Origin: Lachnospiraceae bacterium
GTDB taxonomy: Bacteria > Bacillota > Clostridia > Lachnospirales > Lachnospiraceae
Length of the DNA: 64,000 bases
NCBI GenBank assembly: GCA_024691305.1
Contig: JAILNS010000046.1
Coordinates: 25,095-89,094 of the forward strand
Direction of reading: 5' to 3'
This document shows positions 26,360 through 36,816 of the stretch, piece by piece; the first letter of the stretch is position 1, and every line of letters begins with the position of its first letter. Under the pieces are notes generated by a model that did not search any database, had not been told where the DNA came from, and saw only the letters and a program-made list of their open reading frames with translations. Made by a program: the position numbers and the translations under genes.

Positions 26360-28507
26360 ATGTCTGAAATAAAAGAAGAAGTATTTCTTTCGGAAGTTCT
26401 GGCTCTTATTGACCAAAAAGTGGCTGAACTCTCAGAAAAAATGGATATTACCGACAAAGATATGGCTGATTTTCATGAGTATTTTTGGAACAGCTATACT
26501 GAGTTCGACGAGTATGGATACGAGCTGTATGACAATACAAATGCTATCAGACAAAAGATCATGCAGAAAGCGGATTATATACGCGAAAGGTATACATATG
26601 AAAGAATGAAGGATTCACCGTATTTTGGACGGGTGGATTTTATTTTTGACGGTGAAAAAGAGACGATTCCCTGCTATATTGGCATAGGAAATCTATCCGA
26701 ATCTACCGGTGCTTTACCGCTTATATATGACTGGAGAGCACCTGTGTCCTCACTGTTTTACGATTATGATGCAGGCCCGGCTTCTTATGTTGCTCCGGCC
26801 GGCACGATAGCAGGGACTATAGTGGATAAGTATCAATATAAGATATCATCGGGACGCATAATTTATATGCTAAAAAGCGATGTGAGCATAGATGATGATA
26901 TCCTGAAGGAAGAACTGGGGACTCATGCCACGGCTTCCCTTAAGGCCATAGTTACGACCATACAAAAGGAACAGAATAAGATCATAAGAGATACATCTCA
27001 TCGTATACTCGCTGTTCAGGGGTGTGCGGGAAGCGGTAAGACCAGTGTTGCACTGCACAGGATCGCGTATCTTTTGTACCATAACAGACATACTCTTAAG
27101 GCCTCTCAAATCCTTATCTTAAGCCCTAACAATGTTTTCTCCGATTATATTTCCCGGATCCTTCCCGAGTTGGGCGAGGAAAATATCTGTGAAATGAGTC
27201 TGGATATATGGGCATACAGAAGACTGAGAAAATACGGTGAGGCTCAGGATAAGTATGATCGCATAGAGGAGATACTCGATCCGGACAGCCATCCTTCGCA
27301 TGCAACAGAAGAAGCCGATTATAAGCAGAGCCTGGATTTTGTACAGGAACTTGACGGCTTTATGCTTGACCTTGAAGCTTCGGGAATAGATATAAGTGAT
27401 TACAAATACAGGGGAAGAAGATATACGAAGGAATATCTTTCCGGTCTTTTCTATGACAAACTCTGGGATGTTCCTTTCATGGAACGTATGGGTAAGATAG
27501 CGGAGTTTATCATTGACGAGGAAGAAACACTTCGCGGACGTGATATGTCAGCTGATGAAAAGGATTATATCACCGACTCGCTTAATGCGATGTATATCAG
27601 AAGAGACCTTCTTGGGTTATATAACGATTTCCTTGAGTCGACAGACAGAAAACCGCTTGATACATATATAACTGGTTTAGAAGACGAATCGGAAGATGAA
27701 GAAGACAGTGATGTTTCATATAACGAAGATGGGGCTAAAAACGGCTTTGTATATATTCGCAAAAAAGAAGGATATCTAAGATCGGATATCATTCCTTATG
27801 AAGATGTTTATCCCATCCTGTACCTTAGATATTCATTATTTAATATGAATGAGGAAAGGCCGATAAAGCATCTTGTCATAGATGAAATGCAGGATTATAC
27901 ATATCTGCAGTACAGACTTATTGAAAAAGTGTTTTCATGTGCAATGACGATACTTGGGGATAAGGCACAGACAATGGAATGCGAGTGCAGGGATGTTTTG
28001 GAATTTTTACCGTCTGTTTTTTCCAAAGAACTGTACAGCATGGAACTTACGAAGAGTTACAGATCTACTCTTGAAATAACCCGGTATGCGGCTTCACTTA
28101 TGGGCTATGATACCATAAGTTCCATAGACAGACACGGGGAAGCGGTCGGAGAACATACATTTACCGACGATGATGAACTGATAAGATCTATTGCCGAAAT
28201 CATAAGAAATACTAAAGATAAGGCAGAGACCATTGCGGTTTTATGCAAGAATGCCTCAAGGACATCGGAGATTTATTCACTTCTTTGTGAGGATGTTTCG
28301 ATACCGGAGATCAGGATCTTAACCTCTGATACGTCATCTTTTAAGACCGGAGTGAGCGTATCTCCGTTTTATCTGACAAAGGGTCTTGAATTTGATATAG
28401 TGATCATTGTTGACGAAGAATTCGAACCTGAAGCACTTCACAAACAGGCCTTGTATATAGAGGCTACCAGAGCACTTCATGTATTACATATATTTAAGAG
28501 GAGATGA
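26360..28507 (+). CDS. UvrD/Rep-family helicase, HelD-like
   Basis: 715 residues. The N-terminus is a helical segment (residues 1-90) followed by a Walker A motif VQGCAGSGKTSV (G221-T228), a Walker B-like VIDEMQDY (DEMQD) and motif VI near the C-terminus (EATRAL). HelD proteins are superfamily 1 ATPases that strip or recycle RNA polymerase from DNA, and the long N-terminal extension and the DWRAPVSSLFYDY segment (about 124-136) fit HelD better than UvrD. It lies five bases after ung and overlaps the lysA region by a short gap, making ung-helD-lysA one transcript. Whether it acts on RNA polymerase cannot be settled from sequence. Confidence 0.82.
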   Translation: MSEIKEEVFLSEVLALIDQKVAELSEKMDITDKDMADFHEYFWNSYTEFDEYGYELYDNTNAIRQKIMQKADYIRERYTYERMKDSPYFGRVDFIFDGEKETIPCYIGIGNLSESTGALPLIYDWRAPVSSLFYDYDAGPASYVAPAGTIAGTIVDKYQYKISSGRIIYMLKSDVSIDDDILKEELGTHATASLKAIVTTIQKEQNKIIRDTSHRILAVQGCAGSGKTSVALHRIAYLLYHNRHTLKASQILILSPNNVFSDYISRILPELGEENICEMSLDIWAYRRLRKYGEAQDKYDRIEEILDPDSHPSHATEEADYKQSLDFVQELDGFMLDLEASGIDISDYKYRGRRYTKEYLSGLFYDKLWDVPFMERMGKIAEFIIDEEETLRGRDMSADEKDYITDSLNAMYIRRDLLGLYNDFLESTDRKPLDTYITGLEDESEDEEDSDVSYNEDGAKNGFVYIRKKEGYLRSDIIPYEDVYPILYLRYSLFNMNEERPIKHLVIDEMQDYTYLQYRLIEKVFSCAMTILGDKAQTMECECRDVLEFLPSVFSKELYSMELTKSYRSTLEITRYAASLMGYDTISSIDRHGEAVGEHTFTDDDELIRSIAEIIRNTKDKAETIAVLCKNASRTSEIYSLLCEDVSIPEIRILTSDTSSFKTGVSVSPFYLTKGLEFDIVIIVDEEFEPEALHKQALYIEATRALHVLHIFKRR

Positions 28508-28509
28508 TA

Positions 28510-29778
28510 ATGAAAAAAGAAACATTTGTAACCAGGGAAACTGCAGAAAAGATCGCAAAGAAATATCCTACTCCCTTTTATCTGTATGACGAAGCAGGTA
28601 TAAGGGCTAACGCAGAGGCTGTACAAAAGGCGTTTGCATGGAATTCAGGTTTTAAGGAGTATTTCGCTGTTAAGGCAAATCCCAATCCGTTTCTTATTAA
28701 TATTTTGCGAGAGTACGGTTGCGGCGCAGATTGTTCGTCGATGACCGAACTGATGCTGTCAGAAGCGGTAGGGATAAAGGGCAGTGACATTATGTTTTCA
28801 AGTAATGATACACCTTTTGAGGAATATGAATATGCTAACAGGTTAAATGCGATCATAAATCTCGATGATATCACTCATATTGATTTTTGTGAGAAGGCAT
28901 GCGGCGGCAAACTGCCCGAAACGATGAGCTGCAGATATAACCCCGGTGGAAAGTTTACATTGAGTAACGGTATCATGGATGATCCCGGAGATGCCAAATA
29001 CGGAATGACTCATGATCAGATGATAGAAGCATATAAGATCCTGATGAGCAAGGGCGTAAAGCATTTCGGTATACATGCGTTTCTGGCCAGCAATACCGTA
29101 ACAAACGATTATTACGCGCAACTTGCGGGACAGTTGTTTGAACTTGCAGTGGAACTGAAGAACAAAACCGGAGCCGATATCAGGTTCATAAATCTTTCAG
29201 GCGGAGTAGGAGTGGCTTATACTCCCGAGCAGACGCCGAATGATATCGCAGTGATCGGAGCGGGAGTTGAAAAGGTATACAATGAGATAATGAAGCCTAA
29301 CGGAATGGGAGATGTTTCGATATATACCGAAATGGGAAGATATATGCTTGCTCCTTACGGTGTACTCGTTACAAGAGCAATCCATGAAAAGCATACTTAC
29401 AAAGAATATATCGGAGTGGATGCCTGCGCGGTAAATCTGATGAGACCTGCAATGTACGGATCTTATCATCATATTACGGTGCTCGGAAAAGAGGATCGGC
29501 CTTGTGACCATACATATGATGTAACAGGATCGCTTTGCGAGAATAATGATAAGTTTGCGGTAGACAGAAAACTCCCCGGGATCGATATGGGTGATCTGTG
29601 CGTAATCCATGATGCAGGAGCACACGGATATGCGATGGGATATAACTATAACGGAAAACTTAAGTGCGCAGAGATACTGCTTAAGAATGACGGCAGTTTT
29701 GAACTTATAAGGCGTGCGGAAACTCCCAAAGACTATTTTGCGACATTGGATTGTTTTGAAATATATGACAAATTATGA
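28510..29778 (+). CDS. lysA: Diaminopimelate decarboxylase
   Basis: 422 residues, fold III PLP enzyme. It decarboxylates meso-diaminopimelate to lysine. The PLP lysine is K55 in YFAVKANPNP; the phosphate-binding GGVGVAYT loop and the second-subunit Cys in GSLCENNDKFA are conserved. The His and substrate-binding segments (YRYNPGG type: CRYNPGGKF) are also present. The ATG at 28510 has AGAGGAG six bases upstream; an ATG at 28504 abuts it and is rejected. It starts just after helD and is probably co-transcribed with it. It could be a related carboxynorspermidine decarboxylase, but the CENND motif fits LysA. Confidence 0.88.
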   Translation: MKKETFVTRETAEKIAKKYPTPFYLYDEAGIRANAEAVQKAFAWNSGFKEYFAVKANPNPFLINILREYGCGADCSSMTELMLSEAVGIKGSDIMFSSNDTPFEEYEYANRLNAIINLDDITHIDFCEKACGGKLPETMSCRYNPGGKFTLSNGIMDDPGDAKYGMTHDQMIEAYKILMSKGVKHFGIHAFLASNTVTNDYYAQLAGQLFELAVELKNKTGADIRFINLSGGVGVAYTPEQTPNDIAVIGAGVEKVYNEIMKPNGMGDVSIYTEMGRYMLAPYGVLVTRAIHEKHTYKEYIGVDACAVNLMRPAMYGSYHHITVLGKEDRPCDHTYDVTGSLCENNDKFAVDRKLPGIDMGDLCVIHDAGAHGYAMGYNYNGKLKCAEILLKNDGSFELIRRAETPKDYFATLDCFEIYDKL

Positions 29779-29820
29779 TGTCCAAAATCAGTAATATATA
29801 GTAAATACTCATAGATGACG

Positions 29821-29849
29821 TTGACTGATATTGCATATTTTTGTATAAT
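29821..29849 (+). promoter_or_regulatory. Sigma-A promoter for the first chemoreceptor gene
   Basis: TTGACT (29821-29826), 17-base spacer, TATAAT (29844-29849), near-consensus; start near 29856. Confidence 0.85.
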
Positions 29850-29911
29850 TTTCATATGTGATGTTTTGAGGGTATATTACATTACTAAATAATTATAAAT
29901 GGAGGCGTATG

Positions 29912-31645
29912 ATGGCAAAAGGTGGAAAGAATACCGTTAACAGTGCGAAAGGAGACAGGGTATCGCTTCTTTCATCCATAAAGTTTAAGATCATATCCTT
30001 AACTTCCGTATCTGTTATTGTTGCAGTTATTGCTGTTCTTTTGAGCATAATACCTACCATACAGAAAAATATGGAAAATACGATCCATAACTATATGTTG
30101 GATGTTGCGAAATCGTATGGCGAGACACTGCAGCTTAGGATCGATGCATATGGCAGCTCTTATCTGAACGTGTATAAACTGCTTAATGAAGATTTCGGAG
30201 AAGTAGATGTCAATAATCTTGACTCTTCCTATATCTACATAGTTAACGGAAGCGGTCAGATGATGTTCCATCCCAATGAGGAAAAAGTTGGCAATCCGGT
30301 AGAGAATGCGGCTGTTAAAGGTCTGGTTGCACAGATCGCAGCAGGCACTCATCCCGAACCTGATGTTATAACATATGAGTATAAGGGTGCATATAAGTAT
30401 GCAGCTTATTATGTTGATAAAGACGATCAGGCAATACTTGTTGTTACCGCAGACGAAGATGAGGCTATGGGTGAGATCAGATCAGAGGTACGTAAAGCTT
30501 ATATTCTGGCTATAGTTATACTTCTCCTTGCAATAGCACTTTCCTTCGTTTTAGCAACAATGATCACCAAACCCATACTCGGTATTACCGATTCGATCAA
30601 TAAACTTTCAACGCTTGATTTTACAGAAGATGAATCATTGACAAAACTTTCCGCTCGTAAAGACGAGAACGGAGTTATGGCCAGAAAACTTGCCGGACTC
30701 GAGAAGGTTCTCTCGGATGTTATCATTACCCTTAAGGAAAGGGCTGAAGATGTAAGACGCGCTTCCGAAACCCTTGAAGAAGGAACCAATGAGACTTCCA
30801 ACACTATCGAGCAGGTTGAAGTTGCGGTTGCGGAGATAGCAGAAGGAGCAACATCGCAGGCGGGTGAAACCCAGAAGGCTACAGAAGATGTAATACTTAT
30901 GGGAAATCTTGTCGAAGATAACGGACAGGAATTACAGAATCTCGTAGAAGTTGCAAGAGGTATGCGTACAGCATCAGGTGAAGCTCAGGATACACTTCAT
31001 AACCTTGAAGAGATCAATCGCAGAGCCGTTGAATCAATAGGCGTTATTGCCGAACAGACCAAGACAACCAATACTTCGGCACAAAAGATACGTGAAGCTA
31101 CAAGCCTTATCACAGCAATAGCTGAAGAGACCAACCTTCTGTCATTAAATGCTTCGATAGAGGCAGCAAGAGCAGGCGAGCAGGGACGTGGATTTGCGGT
31201 TGTTGCCGGCCAGATCCAGAAACTGGCTGAGCAGTCCAATGAATCCGCGCAGCAGATAGAATCCATTATCGATGAGCTGCTCTCCGATTCACAGAAGGCT
31301 GTTGAGACTATGGATGCTGTTGAGAAGATAATGAATGAGCAAAACGATAATGTGACTCAGACAGAGCAGAAGTTTGAAGAAGTTGCCGACGGTATCTCAG
31401 CATCTATCGACAGTATCAGGCTTATCAGGAGCAAGTCCGAAGAACTTGATAAGACCCGTGTTGATGTGGTTGATATAGTTCAGAATCTGACTGCGATAGC
31501 AGAAGAAAATGCAGCTAGTACACAGCAGACATCCGCTTCAGCTACAGAGGTTTCAGCAATAGTCAGCAACATTTCAGAAAAGGCACAGGATCTTAAGGAA
31601 ATCGCTGATGAACTTGATGAGCATATGAATAAGTTCAAGGTTTAA
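29912..31645 (+). CDS. Methyl-accepting chemotaxis protein, Cache type
   Basis: 577 residues. Two membrane helices (about 27-50 and 190-215) enclose a Cache-type periplasmic sensor with the sequence [20 protein letters not shown] near its start; HAMP follows. The signalling domain contains the MCP tip motif around [20 protein letters not shown] and Q/E methylation regions on each side. It activates or inhibits CheA through CheW/CheV. The ATG at 29912 has GGAGG six bases upstream; the ATG at 29909 is too close to it. The gene is monocistronic: its own promoter is upstream and the convergent apbE stop overlaps its last two bases. Confidence 0.92.
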   Translation: MAKGGKNTVNSAKGDRVSLLSSIKFKIISLTSVSVIVAVIAVLLSIIPTIQKNMENTIHNYMLDVAKSYGETLQLRIDAYGSSYLNVYKLLNEDFGEVDVNNLDSSYIYIVNGSGQMMFHPNEEKVGNPVENAAVKGLVAQIAAGTHPEPDVITYEYKGAYKYAAYYVDKDDQAILVVTADEDEAMGEIRSEVRKAYILAIVILLLAIALSFVLATMITKPILGITDSINKLSTLDFTEDESLTKLSARKDENGVMARKLAGLEKVLSDVIITLKERAEDVRRASETLEEGTNETSNTIEQVEVAVAEIAEGATSQAGETQKATEDVILMGNLVEDNGQELQNLVEVARGMRTASGEAQDTLHNLEEINRRAVESIGVIAEQTKTTNTSAQKIREATSLITAIAEETNLLSLNASIEAARAGEQGRGFAVVAGQIQKLAEQSNESAQQIESIIDELLSDSQKAVETMDAVEKIMNEQNDNVTQTEQKFEEVADGISASIDSIRLIRSKSEELDKTRVDVVDIVQNLTAIAEENAASTQQTSASATEVSAIVSNISEKAQDLKEIADELDEHMNKFKV

Positions 31646-32727
31646 TTCCCGGTAGAATAAGTATTCCATCCGGAACTTGTGATGATAGAATCATCGCTCA
31701 TTATATAGAGTGCCTCGGTATCATCAAGAGTTTCGATAAGGGAAAGTCCTTTGTCGGGACCAAGCAGGATACAGATGGTTGAAAGAGCATCGGCACTTGT
31801 TGAAGAATCGCATATAACGGATACCCCATAGACGCCATTGTCGGTCGGGTATCCGTTTTTTGCATCCAAAATATGGTGATAGATGTGTCCTTCAGATTTA
31901 TAATAACGCTCATATATTCCGGAGGAAACAACGGATGAGTCGCTCACCCGGACCGTTGTTACTGACTCTCCCCGGTCGGCAAACGGTTTTTGAATCCCGA
32001 TATTATATTTCGTACCATCTGGCTTAGTGCCTATCGTAAGTACGTTTCCGCCCAGGTTTATCAAAGCGCTCCTTACTCCGTTTTCTTTAAGATATTCCGA
32101 AAGTTTATCAGCAATATAACCTTTTGCGATAAAGCCGAGAGTGATCTTTACATCAGGGTCTTTAAGTGTCACATATCCTATGCCTTTGTCTGTATCATAA
32201 CAGGCGGATACAAGATCATATCCCGTATGGCTTAAGGCTTGTGATATTTCTTTTTTTCCGGGAATAACAGGCGTGGTCTCTGAAATATTATCTCTTATAT
32301 CCCATAGTTGTATGAGGGTTTCTGCGGTAAGATCAAGCGCTCCGCCGGATAAACTGCAGTATTCAAGAGATGTATTTATTATGTCTGCGGTTTCTTTATC
32401 AACATTTATCCCGATACTTCCGTCATTGTTTGTCGTAATACCTGTGTCATTGGCTGACAGCTCTTCCGCATGGTTTATCCTCCATACATCAGAGCCTTCT
32501 TTTGTGGTTGAAAAAAGGGATTCATAATGATCACATATATCCATACAGTCACCGAGTAATTTCTCGGATGATCCGTCGTAGTCATAAAGAGTTACAGTTA
32601 CGAGAGTATCAAAATACATGCCCGATGAAGATACAGGCATGAACCCCTGCTTTTTTGAACAGCCGGCAAGGGATATTACGGATATCAGTAATGCAGTTAT
32701 TAAGGATTTGATTATCGTTTTTTTCAT
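31642..32727 (-). CDS. apbE: FAD:protein FMN transferase (ApbE), lipoprotein
   Basis: 361 residues. It transfers FMN from FAD to a Thr/Ser of target flavoproteins such as Rnf/Nqr subunits. A signal peptide ([14 protein letters not shown]) ends in a lipobox, so it acts on the outside of the membrane. ApbE features visible: a [14 protein letters not shown] start, [29 protein letters not shown] and [13 protein letters not shown]. The DPRTGYP consensus reads DAKNGYP. No flavinylation target gene is in the window. The ATG at 32727 is preferred over an upstream ATG because the signal peptide starts there. Its stop overlaps the chemoreceptor stop on the other strand by two bases. Confidence 0.9.
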   Translation of the reverse strand: MKKTIIKSLITALLISVISLAGCSKKQGFMPVSSSGMYFDTLVTVTLYDYDGSSEKLLGDCMDICDHYESLFSTTKEGSDVWRINHAEELSANDTGITTNNDGSIGINVDKETADIINTSLEYCSLSGGALDLTAETLIQLWDIRDNISETTPVIPGKKEISQALSHTGYDLVSACYDTDKGIGYVTLKDPDVKITLGFIAKGYIADKLSEYLKENGVRSALINLGGNVLTIGTKPDGTKYNIGIQKPFADRGESVTTVRVSDSSVVSSGIYERYYKSEGHIYHHILDAKNGYPTDNGVYGVSVICDSSTSADALSTICILLGPDKGLSLIETLDDTEALYIMSDDSIITSSGWNTYSTGN

Positions 32728-32820
32728 GATCCGGGATATGTGGTATATTATATTAAAGGCTTTATACACAATATATTATATTATAACGAGTTGCAAGAAC
32801 GACGCATACGAGGAATATTT

Positions 32821-34428
32821 ATGAGATTGGATGATGATGAAGAATACAGCGGATTGTCTGTGAGAATGCCTACGATAATAATTGCCGCATCTGCTGCAAT
32901 CTTTGCAATATTGGCTATAGTGCTTGCCGTCAACAGCTCAGGCAAAAAGAAACATACTTATACTGCACCGGCGACCGAAACGGCAGCCGAAGCCGAAACC
33001 GTTGAAGAAACGACTGATTCCATGACCGCTGCGGATCTTAATTTCTGGGATATGTATCAGGAAGAAGATGAAACAACTATCCTGGAACAGCAGACCAGTG
33101 AGTATGCCAAGCGAAAAGACGAACTTGAACAGCGCGAGGCTGATATGAAGAAGGCTGAAGAAGAAGCAGCCGAAGCTGCTGCAAAAGAGGCTGAGGAAAA
33201 CGCAGATCCCGCAACTGATGGTAAACATACTCTTGTTACGCATATCGATGGAAGTACCGAATGGATCGCTATTAATTCTTCGATAAAATTAAATTCATAT
33301 GAAGATACCCAGTTCCAGAGCCAAAACGGGATAATGGGATACTATGTTAATGGCAGAAAAGCTACAAAGACCGGGGTGGATATTTCGCAGTATACCACAG
33401 CTATTGACTGGGAACGTCTGACTACCGAGGCGGATTTTGTGATGATCAGGGTTGGTGCCAGAGGATATGATACCGGAAATATAATAGCGGATACCAAATT
33501 TGTTGAAAACGTAACAAATGCCGTTAAATACAAGATACCGTTTGGAGTTTATTTTTCGTCTCAGGCGATCAATGAGACCGAGGCTAAGGAAGAAGCGGTA
33601 TATGTAATGACTCAGCTTGCAGTGGCTTCTTCTGCTGTGGGCAACTTACAGACATCGAATCAGACGACTACATCTGCAACGGGAAGCACTCCGGTTCAGA
33701 ATAATACTGCTACGTCTTCTCAGACGACCACTTCTTCATCTGTACCTACAACCGTTCAGGACATACTTAAGAAACTGGGTATAGAAACCGATCCAACCAA
33801 ATACGGGACGACAACTTCGGTTAAGGATGACTCGGGAAATACAACGACAACTGTCACAGATAATCTCGGAAATACTACTGTTACAGTTACCGATGCAAAC
33901 GGCACCCAGATCAGCAAGAAGACCGTAAATATGGATCCTTACGGAAACGTGACCACGGTTGTTACCGATGCTTCGGGAAATGAGACGGTCAATACCGAAA
34001 AGGTAGACGGGGCCGGTACCAACGCTGCAGGAACGGCAAATACTACCGTAATATCAAATGTTGCTGCAAACAACACATTTAAAATGACGTATCCCGTTGC
34101 CGTGGAAATGCACATGATAACCAATGATATATCCAGGATAGAAGGCATTAACAAGACAATGCGGACGACCGTGCTGACAACATTTTGCGATGCGATAGAA
34201 ACCGGCGGGTATAATTCAATGGTAGCAGGATCCAAAGAATTCCTGCTGTGTCAGGTTAACACCGCAGGTCTCAGTAAATATCAGATATGGCTGAGCAATG
34301 AAGGAAATCTTCCCGACTACCCCTATGTTATGAGTATGTGGAAATATAATACCAAGGGAAAACTTATGCAGAGTCTTTCGGGTGATTACGGAGTAAGCGT
34401 AGGATTTATAGATTATTCTGCCAGATAA
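32821..34428 (+). CDS. GH25-like (lysozyme-fold) protein with internal Thr/Ser-rich insert
   Basis: 535 residues. One membrane helix (16-37), an acidic coiled-coil-like stalk (about 60-130, rich in Glu/Ala), then a glycosyl hydrolase 25 barrel. The barrel begins with GVDISQYTTAIDW (D187), continues through ADFVMIRVGARGYDTG and FGVYFSSQAINETEAKEEA, is interrupted by about 140 residues rich in Thr/Ser with DxxGNxTTxVTD-like repeats (about 277-415), and resumes at TYPVAVEM, ending with MSMWKYN and FIDYS. GH25 enzymes cut peptidoglycan, but here the catalytic Asp of the usual DxE is Ala (A427, E429), so activity is doubtful. The ATG has AGGAA five bases upstream. Confidence 0.8.
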   Translation: MRLDDDEEYSGLSVRMPTIIIAASAAIFAILAIVLAVNSSGKKKHTYTAPATETAAEAETVEETTDSMTAADLNFWDMYQEEDETTILEQQTSEYAKRKDELEQREADMKKAEEEAAEAAAKEAEENADPATDGKHTLVTHIDGSTEWIAINSSIKLNSYEDTQFQSQNGIMGYYVNGRKATKTGVDISQYTTAIDWERLTTEADFVMIRVGARGYDTGNIIADTKFVENVTNAVKYKIPFGVYFSSQAINETEAKEEAVYVMTQLAVASSAVGNLQTSNQTTTSATGSTPVQNNTATSSQTTTSSSVPTTVQDILKKLGIETDPTKYGTTTSVKDDSGNTTTTVTDNLGNTTVTVTDANGTQISKKTVNMDPYGNVTTVVTDASGNETVNTEKVDGAGTNAAGTANTTVISNVAANNTFKMTYPVAVEMHMITNDISRIEGINKTMRTTVLTTFCDAIETGGYNSMVAGSKEFLLCQVNTAGLSKYQIWLSNEGNLPDYPYVMSMWKYNTKGKLMQSLSGDYGVSVGFIDYSAR

Positions 34429-35206
34429 GAGAATAAAGCTTTTTGGATATATGTACTGATGCATATATATCGGCGTAGGATTTGGGGGAGAGACCGTCTA
34501 TATAATTAGAATTATATTGTCTGGTATTGCCTCTTTCGTTAAGGATATCGATAGCCTTGTTATATGCGATGGCAGCGGTGATCGCATCTTCGTATATACC
34601 GATGTTCATATATCCGTTGATATGTATCTTTGCCCTGTAATTACCGGGCGACTCCATACTGACACCGTAATATGCATTGATGACCTTGACGTTTGAGTAT
34701 TGCATATCCTGATGATTCCCGTTCAAAAATACATAGTCTTTTCCCGCCACGGCGTGGCTCTTTATCCCGTAACGAGACAGGATGTTTATCTGTGAGCCGT
34801 AGTCAGCCACAAAGAAGTGTCCTCCCCTTCGCTGTATTTTGTGAGCGGAATAATAGAAGAGATCTTCACTTGAAAATATGAAGAAATCATCAGGCGAAAA
34901 ATAGTAATAAAACAACCTGGGTTTTACGTATATCGGATTGGGTATATAGACTCCGTTGTCCCTGAAGTTACAGAGTACGACCCATTTATCAAATCCCAGT
35001 ACTCTTTTGACATTCGAATAAGAATCCACATTACACTCAGGATCACCTATTACATCTGTAGCCTCCTTATATGCACTGTGTGCATCTGCTTCCGTATCAA
35101 AACTTCCCAGTGATATATGTTTGTTTTTGTGAGTTATCGAAGCTCTGTAATAGACAGTATTGTTTTTTCTTATGGCTTTATATACGCCCGGAAGAAGATC
35201 TGACAT
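34406..35206 (-). CDS. AP2-domain protein with degenerate HNH-type region
   Basis: 266 residues. Two AP2/ERF DNA-binding domains are visible: residues 7-52 (GVYKAIRKNNTVYYRASI, LGSFDTEADAHSAYKEA) and 179-223 (YYGVSMESPGNYRAKI, IGIYEDAITAAIAYNKA). The middle (about 90-178) aligns with HNH homing endonucleases: GKDYVFLNGNHQDMQYSNVKV matches the general pattern of a GMEVDHINGNKLDNRRSNLRV segment position by position, but with Phe in place of the catalytic His and Val in place of Asp. I infer a nuclease-dead protein derived from an AP2-HNH mobile gene. The ATG at 35206 follows an AAGGG ribosome site. Its 3' end overlaps the 3' end of the GH25 gene by 23 bases. Confidence 0.75.
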   Translation of the reverse strand: MSDLLPGVYKAIRKNNTVYYRASITHKNKHISLGSFDTEADAHSAYKEATDVIGDPECNVDSYSNVKRVLGFDKWVVLCNFRDNGVYIPNPIYVKPRLFYYYFSPDDFFIFSSEDLFYYSAHKIQRRGGHFFVADYGSQINILSRYGIKSHAVAGKDYVFLNGNHQDMQYSNVKVINAYYGVSMESPGNYRAKIHINGYMNIGIYEDAITAAIAYNKAIDILNERGNTRQYNSNYIDGLSPKSYADIYASVHISKKLYSLIWQNNL

Positions 35207-35253
35207 CCTAAACCCTTGTTCTGGTAGTGAAAACTCTGTGAATAAATCATTTT

Positions 35254-35283
35254 TTGTGGTACAATTCCATACGATGCTATAAT
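35254..35283 (+). promoter_or_regulatory. Probable promoter for thrC
   Basis: TTGTGG (35254-35259), 18-base spacer, TATAAT (35278-35283), 30 bases before the ATG. The opposite-strand promoter for the AP2 gene probably overlaps here but I cannot place it. Confidence 0.5.
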
Positions 35284-35312
35284 ACCATAAAATCAAACGG
35301 AGAACGGATCGA

Positions 35313-36803
35313 ATGAATGATATAATTTACAGCTCTACGAGAGGAGCGGCAGAAAAGCTTACCGCATCACAGGCAATACTGAAAGGACTTGCATCCGACG
35401 GCGGACTGTTTGTGCCGGATCATATCCCTGCACTTGATAAGTCTTTGGAGGAACTCAGCCGTATGGATTATGCTCAGGTTGCGTATGAGGTCATGAAACT
35501 GTTTTTGACCGACTATACGGAAGACGAGTTAAAGGCATGCATTAAAGCTGCTTATGATGAAAAGTTTGATACCGAAGAGATAGCTCCACTGGCAGAAGCT
35601 GCAGACGCATATTTTCTTGAACTGTATCACGGAGCTACGATCGCATTTAAAGATATGGCACTGTCGATCCTGCCGCATCTTATGACTACAGCAGCCAGGA
35701 AGAATAATGTGAATAACGAGATAGTTATTCTCACGGCCACAAGTGGGGATACTGGAAAAGCAGCTCTTGCGGGATTTGCTTCCGTTCCCGGGACTAAGAT
35801 AATCGTCTTTTATCCCAAGGACGGAGTGAGCCCTATACAGAAACAGCAGATGGTGACCCAAAAAGGTGACAACACATTTGTAGTCGGAATAAACGGTAAT
35901 TTCGATAATGCTCAAAGCGGTGTTAAAGCCCTTTTTGCAAATGAGGAACTCGCTTCGTGGATGAGTGAAAACAAAATGCAGTTCTCATCTGCCAACTCGA
36001 TCAATATAGGTCGTCTGGTGCCTCAGATAGTTTATTATGTGTATGCTTATACCAGACTTCTTAAAGAAGAACGTATAAGGGATAAAGAATATATAAATGT
36101 AACCGTTCCTACCGGTAATTTCGGAAACATACTTGCAGCATATTATGCTAAACTTATGGGACTTCCGATAGCAAAACTCATATGTGCATCCAATGAGAAC
36201 AAGGTTTTGTATGATTTCTTCAAAAGCGGGACATATGACAGAAACCGTGAATTTATATTAACATCGTCCCCTTCGATGGATATCCTTATATCAAGTAATC
36301 TTGAGAGGCTTATATATCATATATGTTCAAATGATCCGAATAAGTGCAGGTCTTTGATGGAATTGCTTTCAAGGACCGGAAGGTATGATATAAGCGATGA
36401 GATGCAGCAAAAACTCGAGATGTTTGAGGGCGGTTTTTGCGATGAAGATACTACTCTTAAAACCATTGCAGGCATATATAAATCCTGCGGCTATCTGATA
36501 GATACTCATACAGCTGTGGCAGCAGGCGTATACAAGTCATACAGGAACAGGACCGGAGACCAAACTCCTACAGTGATAGCATCTACCGCAAGTCCATACA
36601 AGTTTACGGGAAGTGTTCTTCGCGCCATAGATCCCGGATATGTATCTGATGATGATTTTGATAAGGCCGACAGACTGTTTGAATTAAGTGGGGTTCCTAT
36701 TCCTTCTGCGGTAACGGATATCCGTACAGCTCCCATTCTCCATAAGACCATATGTGAGGTTGATGAGATGGAAGCGGTGGTCAGAGATTTTTTGTCTAAA
36801 TAA
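35313..36803 (+). CDS. thrC: Threonine synthase
   Basis: 496 residues, PLP fold II. It converts O-phosphohomoserine to threonine. The N-terminus IIYSSTRGAAEKLTASQAILKGLASDGGLFVP is the standard opening, the PLP lysine is K113 in TIAFKDMAL, and the phosphate loop is ATSGDTGKAALAGF. The middle has YPKDGVSPIQKQQMVTQ, and the length fits the long bacterial form. A GGAG is about ten bases from the ATG. A small membrane protein follows after 13 bases and may share the transcript. Confidence 0.94.
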   Translation: MNDIIYSSTRGAAEKLTASQAILKGLASDGGLFVPDHIPALDKSLEELSRMDYAQVAYEVMKLFLTDYTEDELKACIKAAYDEKFDTEEIAPLAEAADAYFLELYHGATIAFKDMALSILPHLMTTAARKNNVNNEIVILTATSGDTGKAALAGFASVPGTKIIVFYPKDGVSPIQKQQMVTQKGDNTFVVGINGNFDNAQSGVKALFANEELASWMSENKMQFSSANSINIGRLVPQIVYYVYAYTRLLKEERIRDKEYINVTVPTGNFGNILAAYYAKLMGLPIAKLICASNENKVLYDFFKSGTYDRNREFILTSSPSMDILISSNLERLIYHICSNDPNKCRSLMELLSRTGRYDISDEMQQKLEMFEGGFCDEDTTLKTIAGIYKSCGYLIDTHTAVAAGVYKSYRNRTGDQTPTVIASTASPYKFTGSVLRAIDPGYVSDDDFDKADRLFELSGVPIPSAVTDIRTAPILHKTICEVDEMEAVVRDFLSK

Positions 36804-36816
36804 TGAGGTAGGGTAA

